A DNA stretch of 64,000 nt, taken from Psychrobacillus psychrodurans (lineage in GTDB: Bacteria; Bacillota; Bacilli; Bacillales_A; Planococcaceae). This document shows, piece after piece, positions 1 to 10,555 of the stretch (its first letter is position 1; the number at the start of each line of letters is the position of its first letter). The stretch lies in the NCBI RefSeq assembly GCF_027563345.1, contig NZ_JAMKBK010000002.1; one strand, 5' to 3'. The notes under the pieces are model-generated. The model searched no databases. It saw nothing but the letters and a program-made list of their open reading frames with translations, and was not told the DNA's origin. The translations under genes and the position numbers were made by a program.

Positions 1-1422
1 GGTCACATAGGGATGAGATATTCACTTCCGAGCCGAGAACTTATTGCAGATTCTGCTGAAACGGTGATTAATGCGCACTGGTTCGACGGAGTGTTCTACA
101 TTCCAAATTGTGACAAAATTACGCCGGGAATGCTTATGGCAGCGGTAAGAACGAATGTCCCATCTGTATTTGTTTCAGGTGGACCGATGGAAGCTGGTAC
201 TTCAGCTGATGGGAAACAGCTTTCACTCACATCTGTGTTTGAAGGGGTAGGGTCTTATAAATCAGGTGGCATGACAGCGGAACAACTACTTGATATTGAA
301 CAAAATGCATGTCCAACATGTGGTTCATGTTCAGGGATGTTCACAGCTAACTCCATGAACTCTTTAATGGAAATGTTAGGAATGACACCACCGGGTAATG
401 GAACGATTATTGCAACATCGGATGAACGTCATCGCCTCATAAAAGAAGCGGCACATCATCTTGTACGTATGGTTAAAGAAGATGTAAAACCTAGAGATTT
501 GATAACAAAAGAAACAATCGATGATGCATTTGCACTCGATATGGCAATGGGAGGTTCTACAAACACTGTCCTTCACACATTGGCAATTGCACATGAAGCT
601 GAAATCGAATACGACGTGAGAGAGATCAACGAAGTTGCTAAGCGTATTCCTTATTTATCGAAAATTATGCCAGCATCAGACTACTCCATGCATGATGTAC
701 ATCTTGCAGGAGGGGTTAGTGCCATTATAAAAGAGCTTTGCGAAATTCCTGGAGCGGTTCATCCAGATCGGCTAACGATTACTGGTAAGTCACTCTATGA
801 AAATGTGAAAGAAGCAGAAATTACGAATGATCAAGTCATACGCCGAAAAGAAAATCCATATAGTCCTGTAGGTGGCTTATCCGTATTATTCGGAAATATC
901 GCTCCTGAAGGCGGAGTAATTAAAGTAGGTGCAGTGGACCCTTCTATTAAAGAGTTTACTGGTAAAGCAATTGTATTTGATTCACAGGAAGCTGCACAAG
1001 AAGCTATTGATGACGGTATAGTTCAAGCAGGTCATGTAGTGGTTATCCGCTATGAAGGTCCAAAAGGAGGACCAGGGATGCCAGAAATGCTTGCTCCGAC
1101 ATCAGCCATTCAAGGGCGTGGATTAGGAACTCAGGTAGCACTTATAACAGACGGTCGTTTTTCCGGAGCATCTCGAGGAATTTCCATTGGACATATTTCT
1201 CCTGAAGCTGCAGATGGTGGTCCGATTGCTTTAGTGCAAAATGATGATGTGATCGCTATTGATTTAACAAATAGAACGATAGATTTGAAAGTTAGCGATG
1301 TGGAATTAGCTACCAGACAAGCAAACTTACAACCATTTGAACCAAAGATTAAAAAAGGTTATTTAGCAAGATATTCAAAATTAGTAACATCAGCAAGCAC
1401 TGGTGGAGTAATGAAAATCTAA
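1..1422 (+). CDS. ilvD: Dihydroxy-acid dehydratase, 3' part
   Basis: Dehydrates 2,3-dihydroxy-isovalerate and its methylvalerate homologue to the 2-keto acids that precede valine, leucine and isoleucine. The reading frame is open from base 1 (GHIG precedes the first visible Met), so the gene starts outside the window; about 473 residues are present of the family's usual ~555-560. Two of the three expected Fe-S ligand regions are visible, NCDKITPGM near residue 37 and CPTCGSCSGMFTANSMN near residue 100; the first ligand lies upstream. The C-terminal beta-barrel part is intact (GPKGGPGMPEM, LITDGRFSGASRG). It lies directly upstream of the T-box leader of ilvB, so it is probably transcribed separately from, or upstream of, the leucine-controlled operon. 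Confidence 0.97.
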   Translation, partial: GHIGMRYSLPSRELIADSAETVINAHWFDGVFYIPNCDKITPGMLMAAVRTNVPSVFVSGGPMEAGTSADGKQLSLTSVFEGVGSYKSGGMTAEQLLDIEQNACPTCGSCSGMFTANSMNSLMEMLGMTPPGNGTIIATSDERHRLIKEAAHHLVRMVKEDVKPRDLITKETIDDAFALDMAMGGSTNTVLHTLAIAHEAEIEYDVREINEVAKRIPYLSKIMPASDYSMHDVHLAGGVSAIIKELCEIPGAVHPDRLTITGKSLYENVKEAEITNDQVIRRKENPYSPVGGLSVLFGNIAPEGGVIKVGAVDPSIKEFTGKAIVFDSQEAAQEAIDDGIVQAGHVVVIRYEGPKGGPGMPEMLAPTSAIQGRGLGTQVALITDGRFSGASRGISIGHISPEAADGGPIALVQNDDVIAIDLTNRTIDLKVSDVELATRQANLQPFEPKIKKGYLARYSKLVTSASTGGVMKI

Positions 1423-1544
1423 TTTAGTTAAGCAAATAATTGGTTTGATGAATTAAGTTAGTTCAGCATTAAAGAATTTTTATCGAACTTATTCGAGAAC
1501 GCAAATAAGCTAAGGCGAATTTGATTAAATCTAATATTTAAATC

Positions 1545-1835
1545 ATTGATGAGGCAAAAGTTAAAGGAATCTTGTATTTACAGAGAGTCGGTGTGGTGGG
1601 AACCGACAGTACAACCTTTAGCGACATCCCCTCGGAGTGAAGTGTTGAATGGGAAACCTAATAGATACTTCCGGGTGTAGTTTAGCTACTCTCGTTATAA
1701 ATGGATAGTGGGCATTTGTCTGCTATCTGCGAGGTAGCGGTTGCGCTACGAACTAGGGTGGTACCATGAAAAGAATTTCATCCCTATACAAAAAACGAAG
1801 GTTTATTTGTGTGGGGTGAAATTCTTTTCTTTTTT
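1545..1835 (+). promoter_or_regulatory. T-box leader, leucine specifier (CTC), with terminator
   Basis: tRNA-sensing leader of the ilv-leu operon. The T-box sequence TAGGGTGGTACC lies at 1754-1765. It overlaps the antiterminator and is followed by an intrinsic terminator (left arm 1768-1784, right arm 1813-1829, then a T-run). Stem I occupies about 1549-1645; its descending strand carries CTC (Leu) at 1631-1633 in the usual specifier-loop position, followed by a purine. Uncharged tRNA-Leu should stabilise the antiterminator and allow transcription of ilvB onward. The B. subtilis ilv-leu operon also uses a CUC specifier. The stretch 1423-1544 between ilvD and the leader holds nothing I recognise, though the operon promoter must lie there or upstream. 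Confidence 0.95.
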
Positions 1836-1919
1836 ATAAATTAGACTTCAGCAATTTAAAGCGCAAAGTCGAAAAGCTTTTCTAAGTAAACTGGACGATT
1901 TGATAAAAAGGAGGAATTA

Positions 1920-3674
1920 ATGATGAAGTTGACCGTTGAGGAAGCTGAGCAAGTTTACGAAGAGCCGATAACCACAAAGGCTCCTAGACAATTGAATGGT
2001 GCGGATGTTTTTATTGAAACGTTAAAGAAACATCAGGTAGAAGTAATATTCGGTTATCCAGGTGGAGCAGTTTTACCTATTTATGATGCATTGTACAAAA
2101 ATCCGATTAAGCATATTCTTGCCAGACATGAACAGGGAGCTATTCACGCAGCAGAAGGGTATGCACGAGTTTCAGGAAAAGTTGGAGTAGTGATTGCCAC
2201 TTCTGGACCAGGTGCAACGAATTTAGTAACTGGTATTGCCGATGCGATGATGGATTCAATTCCACTTGTTGTGTTTACAGGGCAGGTTGCTACTACCGTG
2301 ATTGGTACAGATGCTTTCCAAGAGGCAGATATTATCGGTATAACACAGCCAATTACCAAACATAATTACCAAGTTAAAGATGTAGCGGATTTTCCAAGAA
2401 TCATTAACGAAGCTTTTCATATTGCTTCTACAGGTCGTCCAGGACCAGTTGTCGTAGATATACCTAAGAATATGGCTACGAGTTTGTTCGTAACGCCGGA
2501 GGAAAACTCACAGGAAGTGAATCTTCCAGGATACCAGCCAACGACAAAACCAAATTTTTTACAAATTCAAAAAGCAGCGCAAGCTATTTCTACTGCAAAG
2601 CAGCCGTTAATTCTTGCGGGTGCAGGCGTATTATTCGCAAAAGCCACAAATGAACTAGCTGTATTTGCAGAAAAATATCAAATACCGATAACGAACACGC
2701 TTTTAGGATTAGGTGGTATCGAAGGAAATCATCCACTTTTCCTAGGAATGGCAGGAATGCATGGAACGTATACAGCGAATATGGCAATCCAAACCTGTGA
2801 TTTACTCATAAATGTTGGTGCAAGATTCGATGACCGTCTAACAGGAAATTTAAACTACTTTGCACCAAACGCAAAAGTAGTTCATATAGACATTGATCCA
2901 GCGGAAATCGGTAAAAATGTTCCTACAGAAATTCCAATTGTAGCGGATGCAAAAGAAGCTTTAGAAGCATTACTTGCGCAAGGTTCACCGAACGGAAATA
3001 CAGCGGCATGGCTAGAAAGCTTAAATATTTCCAAAGAGCAATACCCATTTCATTATCAAGCGAGTGAGGAACGTGGATTGCTTCCACAGCAAGTATTAGA
3101 GCTAGTCCATGAGTATACAAACGGAGATGCTGTTGTCACAACAGACGTTGGGCAGCATCAAATGTGGACAGCGCAGTACTATAAATTCACTCAGCCGCAT
3201 AACTGGGTAACATCTGGTGGACTTGGAACTATGGGGTTTGGTTTCCCAGCAGCAATTGGAGCACAGCTAGCTAAACCGAACGCGAAAGTAGTTTCAATCG
3301 TTGGTGATGCAGGTTTTCAAATGACGTTACAGGAGCTATCACTTTTACAGGAGCTAAGAATTCCAGTAAAAGTTATTATTTTAAACAACCAAGCTCTTGG
3401 AATGGTTCGCCAATGGCAAGAGACATTCCATGGGGAAAGATTTTCGCAATCACTTATTCCGGTTCAACCAGATTTCGTGAAGTTAGCGGAGGCCTATGAT
3501 ATTAAAGGTTATAAAATTGAAACGTTTGAAGATGCGAAGGTGCTATTAAAAGAAGCGCTAGAATCCGATGAGCCAGTATTAATTGATTGTCGAGTAGTAC
3601 AAAAAGAAAGTGTCTATCCAATGGTTGCTCCAGGTAAAGGGTTACATGAAATGATTGGAGTGAAGCCAGAATGA
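1920..3674 (+). CDS. ilvB: Acetolactate synthase large (catalytic) subunit
   Basis: ThDP-dependent enzyme that condenses two pyruvates, or pyruvate with 2-ketobutyrate, in the first common step of branched-chain amino acid synthesis. The 584 residues match the family. The catalytic Glu is in HEQGA at about residue 71; the N-terminal pyrimidine-binding domain has FGYPGGAVLPIYD, a middle FAD-linked domain follows, and the C-terminal ThDP/Mg motif begins at GDAGFQMTLQEL. AGGAGG at 1909-1914 serves ATG 1920 or the adjacent ATG 1923; either is possible. It is the first gene after the leucine T-box and overlaps ilvH by 4 bp, which suggests coupled translation of the two subunits. Confidence 0.97.
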   Translation: MMKLTVEEAEQVYEEPITTKAPRQLNGADVFIETLKKHQVEVIFGYPGGAVLPIYDALYKNPIKHILARHEQGAIHAAEGYARVSGKVGVVIATSGPGATNLVTGIADAMMDSIPLVVFTGQVATTVIGTDAFQEADIIGITQPITKHNYQVKDVADFPRIINEAFHIASTGRPGPVVVDIPKNMATSLFVTPEENSQEVNLPGYQPTTKPNFLQIQKAAQAISTAKQPLILAGAGVLFAKATNELAVFAEKYQIPITNTLLGLGGIEGNHPLFLGMAGMHGTYTANMAIQTCDLLINVGARFDDRLTGNLNYFAPNAKVVHIDIDPAEIGKNVPTEIPIVADAKEALEALLAQGSPNGNTAAWLESLNISKEQYPFHYQASEERGLLPQQVLELVHEYTNGDAVVTTDVGQHQMWTAQYYKFTQPHNWVTSGGLGTMGFGFPAAIGAQLAKPNAKVVSIVGDAGFQMTLQELSLLQELRIPVKVIILNNQALGMVRQWQETFHGERFSQSLIPVQPDFVKLAEAYDIKGYKIETFEDAKVLLKEALESDEPVLIDCRVVQKESVYPMVAPGKGLHEMIGVKPE

Positions 3675-4186
3675 AACGAATCATAACAGTAACCGTGATC
3701 AATCAAAGCGGAGTTCTTAATCGTGTAACAGGTCTACTCATGAAGCGTCAGTTCAACATAGAAAGCATCACTGTTGGGCATACAGAAAATCCTGAAATAT
3801 CCAAAATGACATTTGTCGTAAATGTGGAGGACGAACAAAAGCTTGAGCAACTATTAAAACAGCTGCAAAAACAAGTAGATGTGCTAAAAGTGAATGATAT
3901 TACTGAAAAACAAATTGTTGTAAGAGAGTTGGCACTCTTGAAAGTCGTATCGCCACCAGCTGTAAGAGCAGAGATTAATAGCATCATTGAACCTTTCCGA
4001 GCTTCTATTATTGATACTGGAAAAAATGTTGTCACATTCCAAGTCACAGGTAGCCCTGAGAAAATTGATGCATTTATTGATTTGCTAAAGCCATATGGCA
4101 TAAAAGAGCTGACAAGAACAGGCGTAACTGCTTTTGTTCGAGAGACACAGAAAGTAAATGCACCACAGTTATCTATTTTAAAGTAA
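3671..4186 (+). CDS. ilvH: Acetolactate synthase small (regulatory) subunit
   Basis: Regulatory partner of IlvB; it normally confers valine feedback inhibition and raises activity. An N-terminal ACT domain (about residues 3-75, beginning ITVTVINQSGVLNRV) binds the effector, and the C-terminal ALS_ss domain (about 80-160) follows. The 171 residues equal the usual Bacillus size. The start ATG overlaps the ilvB stop in an ATGA junction. A 144-bp stretch with no recognisable gene separates it from ilvC; that stretch ends with the strong ilvC ribosome binding site. Confidence 0.96.
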   Translation: MKRIITVTVINQSGVLNRVTGLLMKRQFNIESITVGHTENPEISKMTFVVNVEDEQKLEQLLKQLQKQVDVLKVNDITEKQIVVRELALLKVVSPPAVRAEINSIIEPFRASIIDTGKNVVTFQVTGSPEKIDAFIDLLKPYGIKELTRTGVTAFVRETQKVNAPQLSILK

Positions 4187-4330
4187 TGACTTTGGAACAT
4201 TTAAGTTTTGGTATTTAGAAACTTTATAGGCGGAGAATCCAGTTGGAGGGCTCACAGACCGCGTAAATCAGCAGATGTAATTAATGAGTCAAAATAATAT
4301 AAAAAACCCAAATTAGAGGAGGAAATAACA

Positions 4331-5348
<1,018 letters not shown>

Positions 5349-5362
<14 letters not shown>

Positions 5363-6890
5363 ATTCTTTGACACAACTCTACGTGATGGCGAACAATCAG
5401 CTGGTATTAATCTAAATACAAAAGAGAAGTTAGAAATTGCTCGTCAGCTTGAAAAGTACGGTGTTTCCATTATTGAAGCAGGGTTTCCTGCTTCATCACC
5501 TGGAGACTTCGAAGCAGTTAAACTAATTGCGGATACAGTGAAAAATTCAGTTGTTACTGGTTTGGCACGTTCGATTAAGAGTGATATCGAGACATCCTGG
5601 GAAGCGCTAAAAGGTGGCGTGCAACCACATCTGCATACATTTATCGCAACTTCCCCAATCCATATGCAATATAAGCTAAATAAAACACCTGAGCAAGTAA
5701 TTGAGATTGCTGTTGAATCTGTGAAGCTAGCGAAAAAATATTTTCCACTTGTACAATGGTCGGCAGAGGATGCAACCCGCTCAGACAAGGATTTCCTTGT
5801 ACGGATTATGAATGAAGTGATTAAAGCAGGCGCAACAACGATTAATATTCCAGATACAGTAGGCTTTGCAACTCCTATTGAATACGGTGCTTTATTCAAA
5901 TACTTAAGTGAAAACGTAACAGGTATCGAAAAAGTGAAATTATCCGCTCATTGTCATGATGATTTAGGAATGGCTGTTGCCAATACTTTAGCAGCTATTG
6001 AAAATGGGGCGACTCAAGTAGAAGGTACTATTAACGGTATCGGTGAACGTGCGGGTAATGCGGCACTGGAGGAAGTAGCTGTTGCATTACATATCCGCAA
6101 TAATTATTACGAAGCCGATTCCGGGATTTTATTGAAAGAAACGAAACGTACTAGTCAGCTAGTTAGCCAGCTGACAGGTGTTGTTATTCAACCAAATAAA
6201 GCGGTTGTCGGAAAAAATGCATTTGCCCATGAATCTGGTATTCACCAAGATGGCATGCTTAAAAATCCGGAAACGTATGAAATTATTACACCAGATTTGA
6301 TTGGGGATGTGGCAACTGAGCTTGTGCTTGGAAAACACTCAGGACGTCACGCATTCTTTAGCAGAGCAGTGGAAATGGGCTTCCAATTAAGTGAAGAGAA
6401 GCTAAATGCAGCATTTGTAGCATTTAAGAAATTAGCTGATCGTAAAAAAGAAATAAGTGAGGAAGATTTATTTGTTTTATTGACAGACCAGCAGGTGAAA
6501 AGTGGAGAAGTGGAAGTGTATGAATTAGAGGAACTCATCATTCAATATGAGAACAATGTTCCAACCTCTACGATTACAGTAAAAGTTCCGTCTGGTGAAA
6601 GTGTAATGGAAACTTGTGTAGGATCAGGTGCGGTGGAAGCTATTTTCAATACACTTGAAAAACTTGTCAAAGGCGAGGTTCGTATTTTAGACTATCGTGT
6701 ATCTTCTGTCTCCAAAGGGCGGGATGCACTTGGAGAGGCAGTTGTTAATTTAACATATAACGGCTTAACGACAACTGGTCGAAATGCTTCTCAGGATGTA
6801 TTGAAAGCATCTGCTAGAGCATACATCAATGCTATTAATCGTCAATTAGTAAACGTTCAAATAAAAGAGCAAGCCGCGGTAGGACAATAG
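5349..6890 (+). CDS. leuA: 2-isopropylmalate synthase
   Basis: Condenses acetyl-CoA with 2-ketoisovalerate, the committed step to leucine. The TIM-barrel begins at once with FFDTTLRDGEQSAG. The metal-binding HxH (SAHCHDDLGMAVANT) and NGIGERAGNAALEE are present. The C-terminal LeuA regulatory domain (about 365-505) is present and normally mediates leucine feedback inhibition. Length 513 fits. The start is GTG at 5349, inside the end of ilvC (14-bp overlap); the Shine-Dalgarno sequence is weak, so translation is probably coupled to ilvC. The stop codon overlaps the first base of a structured repeat that separates it from leuB. Confidence 0.96.
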
Positions 6891-7014
6891 TTGATACCCG
6901 CTCCAGGCGGACGCTTTCCGCGGGCACGGCTTCAATCTCCTCGTCACTGCGTTCCTGCGGTGCTTTCAGCTCGCGCTGTTCCCGCTGGAGTCGCCGCCTT
7001 GCGCTACAATCAAC
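6890..7014 (+). repeat. Dispersed structured repeat (GGACGCTTTCC family), copy 1, inside the operon
   Basis: An inverted GTTGAT/ATCAAC pair (6890-6895 and 7009-7014) bounds a GC-rich element very unlike the AT-rich surroundings. It has the family signature GGACGCTTTCCGCGGGC and the right-hand CCCGCTGGAGTCGCC. Inner stems pair CTCCAG with CTGGAG and GGCGG with CCGCC. Other copies in this window lie at 12710, 27744, 33510 and (reverse) 33873. No coding function is evident. Between leuA and leuB it would be transcribed as a hairpin in the operon mRNA and could affect processing or stability (inference). Confidence 0.85.
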
Positions 7015-7102
7015 GAAATCCTTAAGCTAATTGGATAAGATCACATAGATATTCGTGTTTTCATATGAATTTGACTTAAATCTAAAAATGGGAGTGAATG
7101 GG

Positions 7103-8203
7103 ATGGAAAAAACGATAACGGTATTACCGGGAGATGGAATCGGTCCAGAAGTGACAGAAGCAGCAGTAAAGGTGCTTCAAGCAATTGCAAAACGTTTTAA
7201 CCATACGTTTAACTTGCAATACGGATTGATCGGTGGGGCAGCAATTGATGCTTGTGAAAATCCCCTACCACAAGAAACGATAAACGTATGCAGTAAAAGT
7301 GATGCCATACTTTTAGGCGCAGTAGGTGGGCCAAAGTGGGATCAAAATCCATCTCATTTACGCCCGGAAAAAGGACTGCTAGCTATTCGGAAGCATTTTG
7401 GATTGTATGCTAATATTCGTCCTGTAAAAGCGATTCCTGCATTACTTGAAGCCTCTCCTCTTAAAAAAGAAGTGGCAGAGTCGGTAGATCTAGTAATTGT
7501 ACGTGAATTGACAGGTGGTTTATATTTTGCAGAGCCACGTAAGAAAACTAATGATTACGCAGTCGACACTTTAGTTTATACGCGCAGTGAAATTGAACGA
7601 ATTGTGGATACTGCTTTCCAATTAGCAAGGAGCCGTCGTGGCAAGCTTGCATCTGTAGATAAAGCAAATGTATTAGATTCTAGTAAATTATGGCGTGAAA
7701 TTGTCGAAGAGAAAAAACAAGGGTATCCAGATGTAGAAGTAGAGCATATGCTTGTGGACTCAACTGCGATGAAGTTGATCACGAAGCCAGATTCATTTGA
7801 CGTAATTGTTACGGAAAATATGTTTGGTGATATTTTAAGTGATGAGGCTTCCGTAATCACCGGTTCCTTAGGCATGTTACCGTCAGCAAGTACGCGTGAG
7901 GATGGATTTGGTTTATATGAACCAGTCCATGGCTCTGCGCCTGATATTGCGGGGCAAAATAAAGCAAACCCAGCAGCAACTATTCTTTCAACTGCAATGA
8001 TGCTGCGTGAAGCATTCCAAATGGAAACGGAAGCAGCGGCTATTGAAGAGGCGGTATTTAATGTATTGAATGACGGTAATTTCACAAGTGACCTTCAAAT
8101 AAAAGGGAAACGAGTGCTGTCTACGACGGAATGGACCTTAAAGGTTATAGAAGAATTAGACTCAGAATTTGTATCAGATAGTATTATGTTTTCTTATGTC
8201 TAA
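7103..8203 (+). CDS. leuB: 3-isopropylmalate dehydrogenase
   Basis: Oxidises and decarboxylates 3-isopropylmalate to 2-ketoisocaproate with NAD and Mg. MEKTITVLPGDGIGPEVTEA at the N-terminus and the substrate/metal segment ENMFGDILSDEASVITGSLG identify it; the NAD-site segment EPVHGSAPDIAGQNKANP is also present. I choose ATG 7103 because GGGAG at 7090-7094 is well spaced and the resulting 366 residues match the usual ~365. An in-frame upstream GTG at 7055 would add 16 atypical residues. The stop lies 19 bp before leuC, with the leuC ribosome binding site between. Confidence 0.95.
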   Translation: MEKTITVLPGDGIGPEVTEAAVKVLQAIAKRFNHTFNLQYGLIGGAAIDACENPLPQETINVCSKSDAILLGAVGGPKWDQNPSHLRPEKGLLAIRKHFGLYANIRPVKAIPALLEASPLKKEVAESVDLVIVRELTGGLYFAEPRKKTNDYAVDTLVYTRSEIERIVDTAFQLARSRRGKLASVDKANVLDSSKLWREIVEEKKQGYPDVEVEHMLVDSTAMKLITKPDSFDVIVTENMFGDILSDEASVITGSLGMLPSASTREDGFGLYEPVHGSAPDIAGQNKANPAATILSTAMMLREAFQMETEAAAIEEAVFNVLNDGNFTSDLQIKGKRVLSTTEWTLKVIEELDSEFVSDSIMFSYV

Positions 8204-8222
8204 CCAAAAGGAGAGGAACTAA

Positions 8223-9638
8223 ATGGTAAAAACGATTATTGAGAAAATTTGGGATGAACATATTGTGTATGAGGAAGAAGGTAAACCAGACCTTCTCTAT
8301 ATCGATTTACACTTACTCCATGAGGTGACATCTCCGCAGGCTTTTGAAGGGTTACGACTAAATAAACGGAAGGTTCGTCGGCCAGATCTATGCTATGCAA
8401 CAATGGATCATAACGTACCTACTCGGAATAGAGAACAGATCAAAGACGTTATCGCTCGTAAACAAATCAGTACTCTTCAACAAAACTGTGAAGAATTTGG
8501 GGTTCCACTTGCCAATATGGATCATCCTGACCAAGGGATTGTGCACATTATTGGACCAGAGCTTGGTTTAACACAGCCTGGTAAAACAATTGTTTGTGGA
8601 GACAGTCATACATCTACACATGGTGCATTCGGGGCAATTGCTTTTGGTATAGGTACTAGTGAAGTAGAGCATGTTCTTTCTACTCAGACACTATGGCAGG
8701 CTAAACCAAAAACGATGCAAATTAAAGTAACGGGTGACCTTGGGTATGGTGTTGCTGCAAAAGATATTATTTTAGCGATTATTTCAAAGTTTGGAATTGA
8801 TATGGGAACAGGTTACATCGTGGAATACACTGGTGAAGCGATTCGTAAGCTATCAATGGAAGAGCGCATGACCATTTGTAATATGTCCATTGAAGCAGGA
8901 GCACGAGCTGGATTGATTAGCCCGGATGAGACAACGGTTGAATTCCTTAGAGGTCGTGAGCATGTTCCTTCAGGTGAAGCATTTGAGAAAGAAGCTGCTC
9001 GTTGGTTAGCTTTAGCGACTGATGAGGGTGCTATTTACGATAAAACTGTAGAAATTTCTACAGATGAGATTGAACCATTTGTAACATGGGGTACAAATCC
9101 TTCTATGGGTTCTGGTGTATCGCAAAATATTCCGTTCACATCTGATTTCATGGAGACAAGTGATCAACAAGCACATGAAAAAGCACTAGCTTACATGGGT
9201 CTAGAACAGGGAATGCCTCTAGAGGATATAGCTATTTCGAATGTATTTATCGGGTCCTGTACAAATGCACGTTTAAGTGATCTTCGTACAGCAGCCAACG
9301 TAATTGCTGGTCGTAAAGTGCATCCAAACGTAACAGCCATTGTCGTTCCGGGATCCCAAACGGTAAAAAAACAAGCAGAGCAAGAAGGGATCGATCAAGT
9401 ATTCCTTGATGCAGGATTCGAATGGCGTGAGTCGGGCTGCAGTATGTGCCTTGCGATGAATGAAGATGTCGTGCCAGCAGGGGAACACTGCGCCTCTACA
9501 TCCAACCGCAACTTTGAAGGTCGTCAAGGAGCTGGTTCCAGAACGCACCTGATGAGTCCAGCAATGGCAGCAGCAGCAGCAATCGAAGGACATATTGTAG
9601 ATATTCGCAAATTTCAACTTAATACAGTAGGGGTTTAA
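8223..9638 (+). CDS. leuC: 3-isopropylmalate dehydratase large subunit
   Basis: Large subunit of isopropylmalate isomerase, an aconitase-family 4Fe-4S enzyme converting 2- to 3-isopropylmalate. Cluster ligands are in GSCTNARLSDL (about residue 347) and in CSMCLAMN (about residue 407); DSHTSTHGAFGAIAFGIGTS is a family hallmark. Its 471 residues match the family. GGAGAGG precedes ATG. It works only with LeuD, which here lies 264 bp downstream rather than adjacent because a structured repeat occupies the gap. Confidence 0.97.
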   Translation: MVKTIIEKIWDEHIVYEEEGKPDLLYIDLHLLHEVTSPQAFEGLRLNKRKVRRPDLCYATMDHNVPTRNREQIKDVIARKQISTLQQNCEEFGVPLANMDHPDQGIVHIIGPELGLTQPGKTIVCGDSHTSTHGAFGAIAFGIGTSEVEHVLSTQTLWQAKPKTMQIKVTGDLGYGVAAKDIILAIISKFGIDMGTGYIVEYTGEAIRKLSMEERMTICNMSIEAGARAGLISPDETTVEFLRGREHVPSGEAFEKEAARWLALATDEGAIYDKTVEISTDEIEPFVTWGTNPSMGSGVSQNIPFTSDFMETSDQQAHEKALAYMGLEQGMPLEDIAISNVFIGSCTNARLSDLRTAANVIAGRKVHPNVTAIVVPGSQTVKKQAEQEGIDQVFLDAGFEWRESGCSMCLAMNEDVVPAGEHCASTSNRNFEGRQGAGSRTHLMSPAMAAAAAIEGHIVDIRKFQLNTVGV

Positions 9639-9654
9639 CCCTTACTGTATTAAA

Positions 9655-9865
9655 GGAACTCTGGCTAAAATCGCCGCGTCCTGCGGCAACGCCTGTGTGA
9701 CTAACACCCTGTTGGCCTAAGCCTCCGGCGGATGTCACAGATTTTTTAAAGGAGTAAATTGAGCAAGGTGGGGCCTGAGTGATGCAGGTCAGTTAACCGT
9801 TGTCGCAAGGATGCGACCAATTTAGGTTAACTTCAACTCTTGATCTGGAAGCAATTACTCCAAGG
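9655..9865 (+). repeat. Structured intergenic element between leuC and leuD
   Basis: About 210 bp of GC-richer, strongly foldable DNA between two operon genes, with no ORF of note. It contains a perfect hairpin GTCGCA-AGGA-TGCGAC at 9802-9817, enclosed by GTTAAC repeats (9792-9797 and 9826-9831). These are enclosed in turn by GGAGTAAATTG (9751-9761) and CAATTACTCC (9852-9861). Upstream, CTGTGTGAC (9693-9701) faces GTCACAG (9734-9740). Only one copy is seen in this window. It resembles dispersed Planococcaceae intergenic repeats from memory; that is unverified. Confidence 0.7.
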
Positions 9866-9902
9866 CGAAATTGATCTAGTAAATGCATAAGGAGGAAAAC
9901 CA

Positions 9903-10484
9903 ATGGAGCCTATCAATGAAATAATAAGTGTCATAACACCTTTGAATCAAAAAAATGTAGACACTGACCAAATAATTTCGAAAGAATTTCTAAAACGCAT
10001 TGAACGTACTGGTTTCGGTAAATACCTATTTTATCATTGGCGATTCGATGCAAATGATGAGCCAATTAAAGACTTCGTATTAAACGATGAACGATATAAA
10101 GATTCTACTATATTAATAGCACATGACAATTTTGGTTGTGGCTCCTCCCGTGAGCATGCACCATGGTCTATTTTGGATTATGGCTTTCGAGTAGTCATTG
10201 CACCAAGCTTTGCGGATATCTTCTATAATAACTGCATGAAAAACGGGATTTTACCGATAAAGTTATCGGTGGATGAAGTAGAAGCATTGTTAAGTAAAGA
10301 AGTGTATAACGTAGCAGTAAATTTAGAAGAGCAAACGGTAACAGGTACGGACGGTATTGTGTATTCATTTGATATTGATCCATACCAAAAGGAAATGCTT
10401 CTAAATGGATGGGATGAAATTTCGTTAACCTTCCAATATGAAGATAAAATAAAAGCTTACGAAGATAAAAAAATAGCTAATTAG
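9903..10484 (+). CDS. leuD: 3-isopropylmalate dehydratase small subunit
   Basis: Small swivel-domain subunit that completes the LeuCD isomerase. The hallmark HDNFGCGSSREHAPWSI lies at about residues 78-94, and the N-terminal NVDTDQIISKEFLKR is typical. Length 193 is close to the B. subtilis enzyme (199). The start is set by AAGGAGG about 7 bp before ATG 9903. The stop at 10484 lies immediately before the disturbed beginning of ilvA. Confidence 0.96.
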   Translation: MEPINEIISVITPLNQKNVDTDQIISKEFLKRIERTGFGKYLFYHWRFDANDEPIKDFVLNDERYKDSTILIAHDNFGCGSSREHAPWSILDYGFRVVIAPSFADIFYNNCMKNGILPIKLSVDEVEALLSKEVYNVAVNLEEQTVTGTDGIVYSFDIDPYQKEMLLNGWDEISLTFQYEDKIKAYEDKKIAN

Positions 10485-10555
10485 GAGATGGTTTTGTTGG
10501 GAATTCATACGACACTGTAGGTTTATATCTAGCATCTGAGAAAGTAGCGGAGTTT

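Noticed and set aside
3748..4200. 150-residue minus-strand frame opposite ilvH
   Set aside because: Shadow of ilvH; Ser/Thr/Phe-rich composition typical of an antisense frame, no ribosome binding site.
7576..8085. 169-residue minus-strand frame opposite leuB
   Set aside because: Antisense shadow of a well-identified gene without start signals.
9273..9617. Cysteine-rich 114-residue minus-strand frame
   Set aside because: Antisense of the leuC alanine-rich end (GCA codons read as Cys on the other strand).
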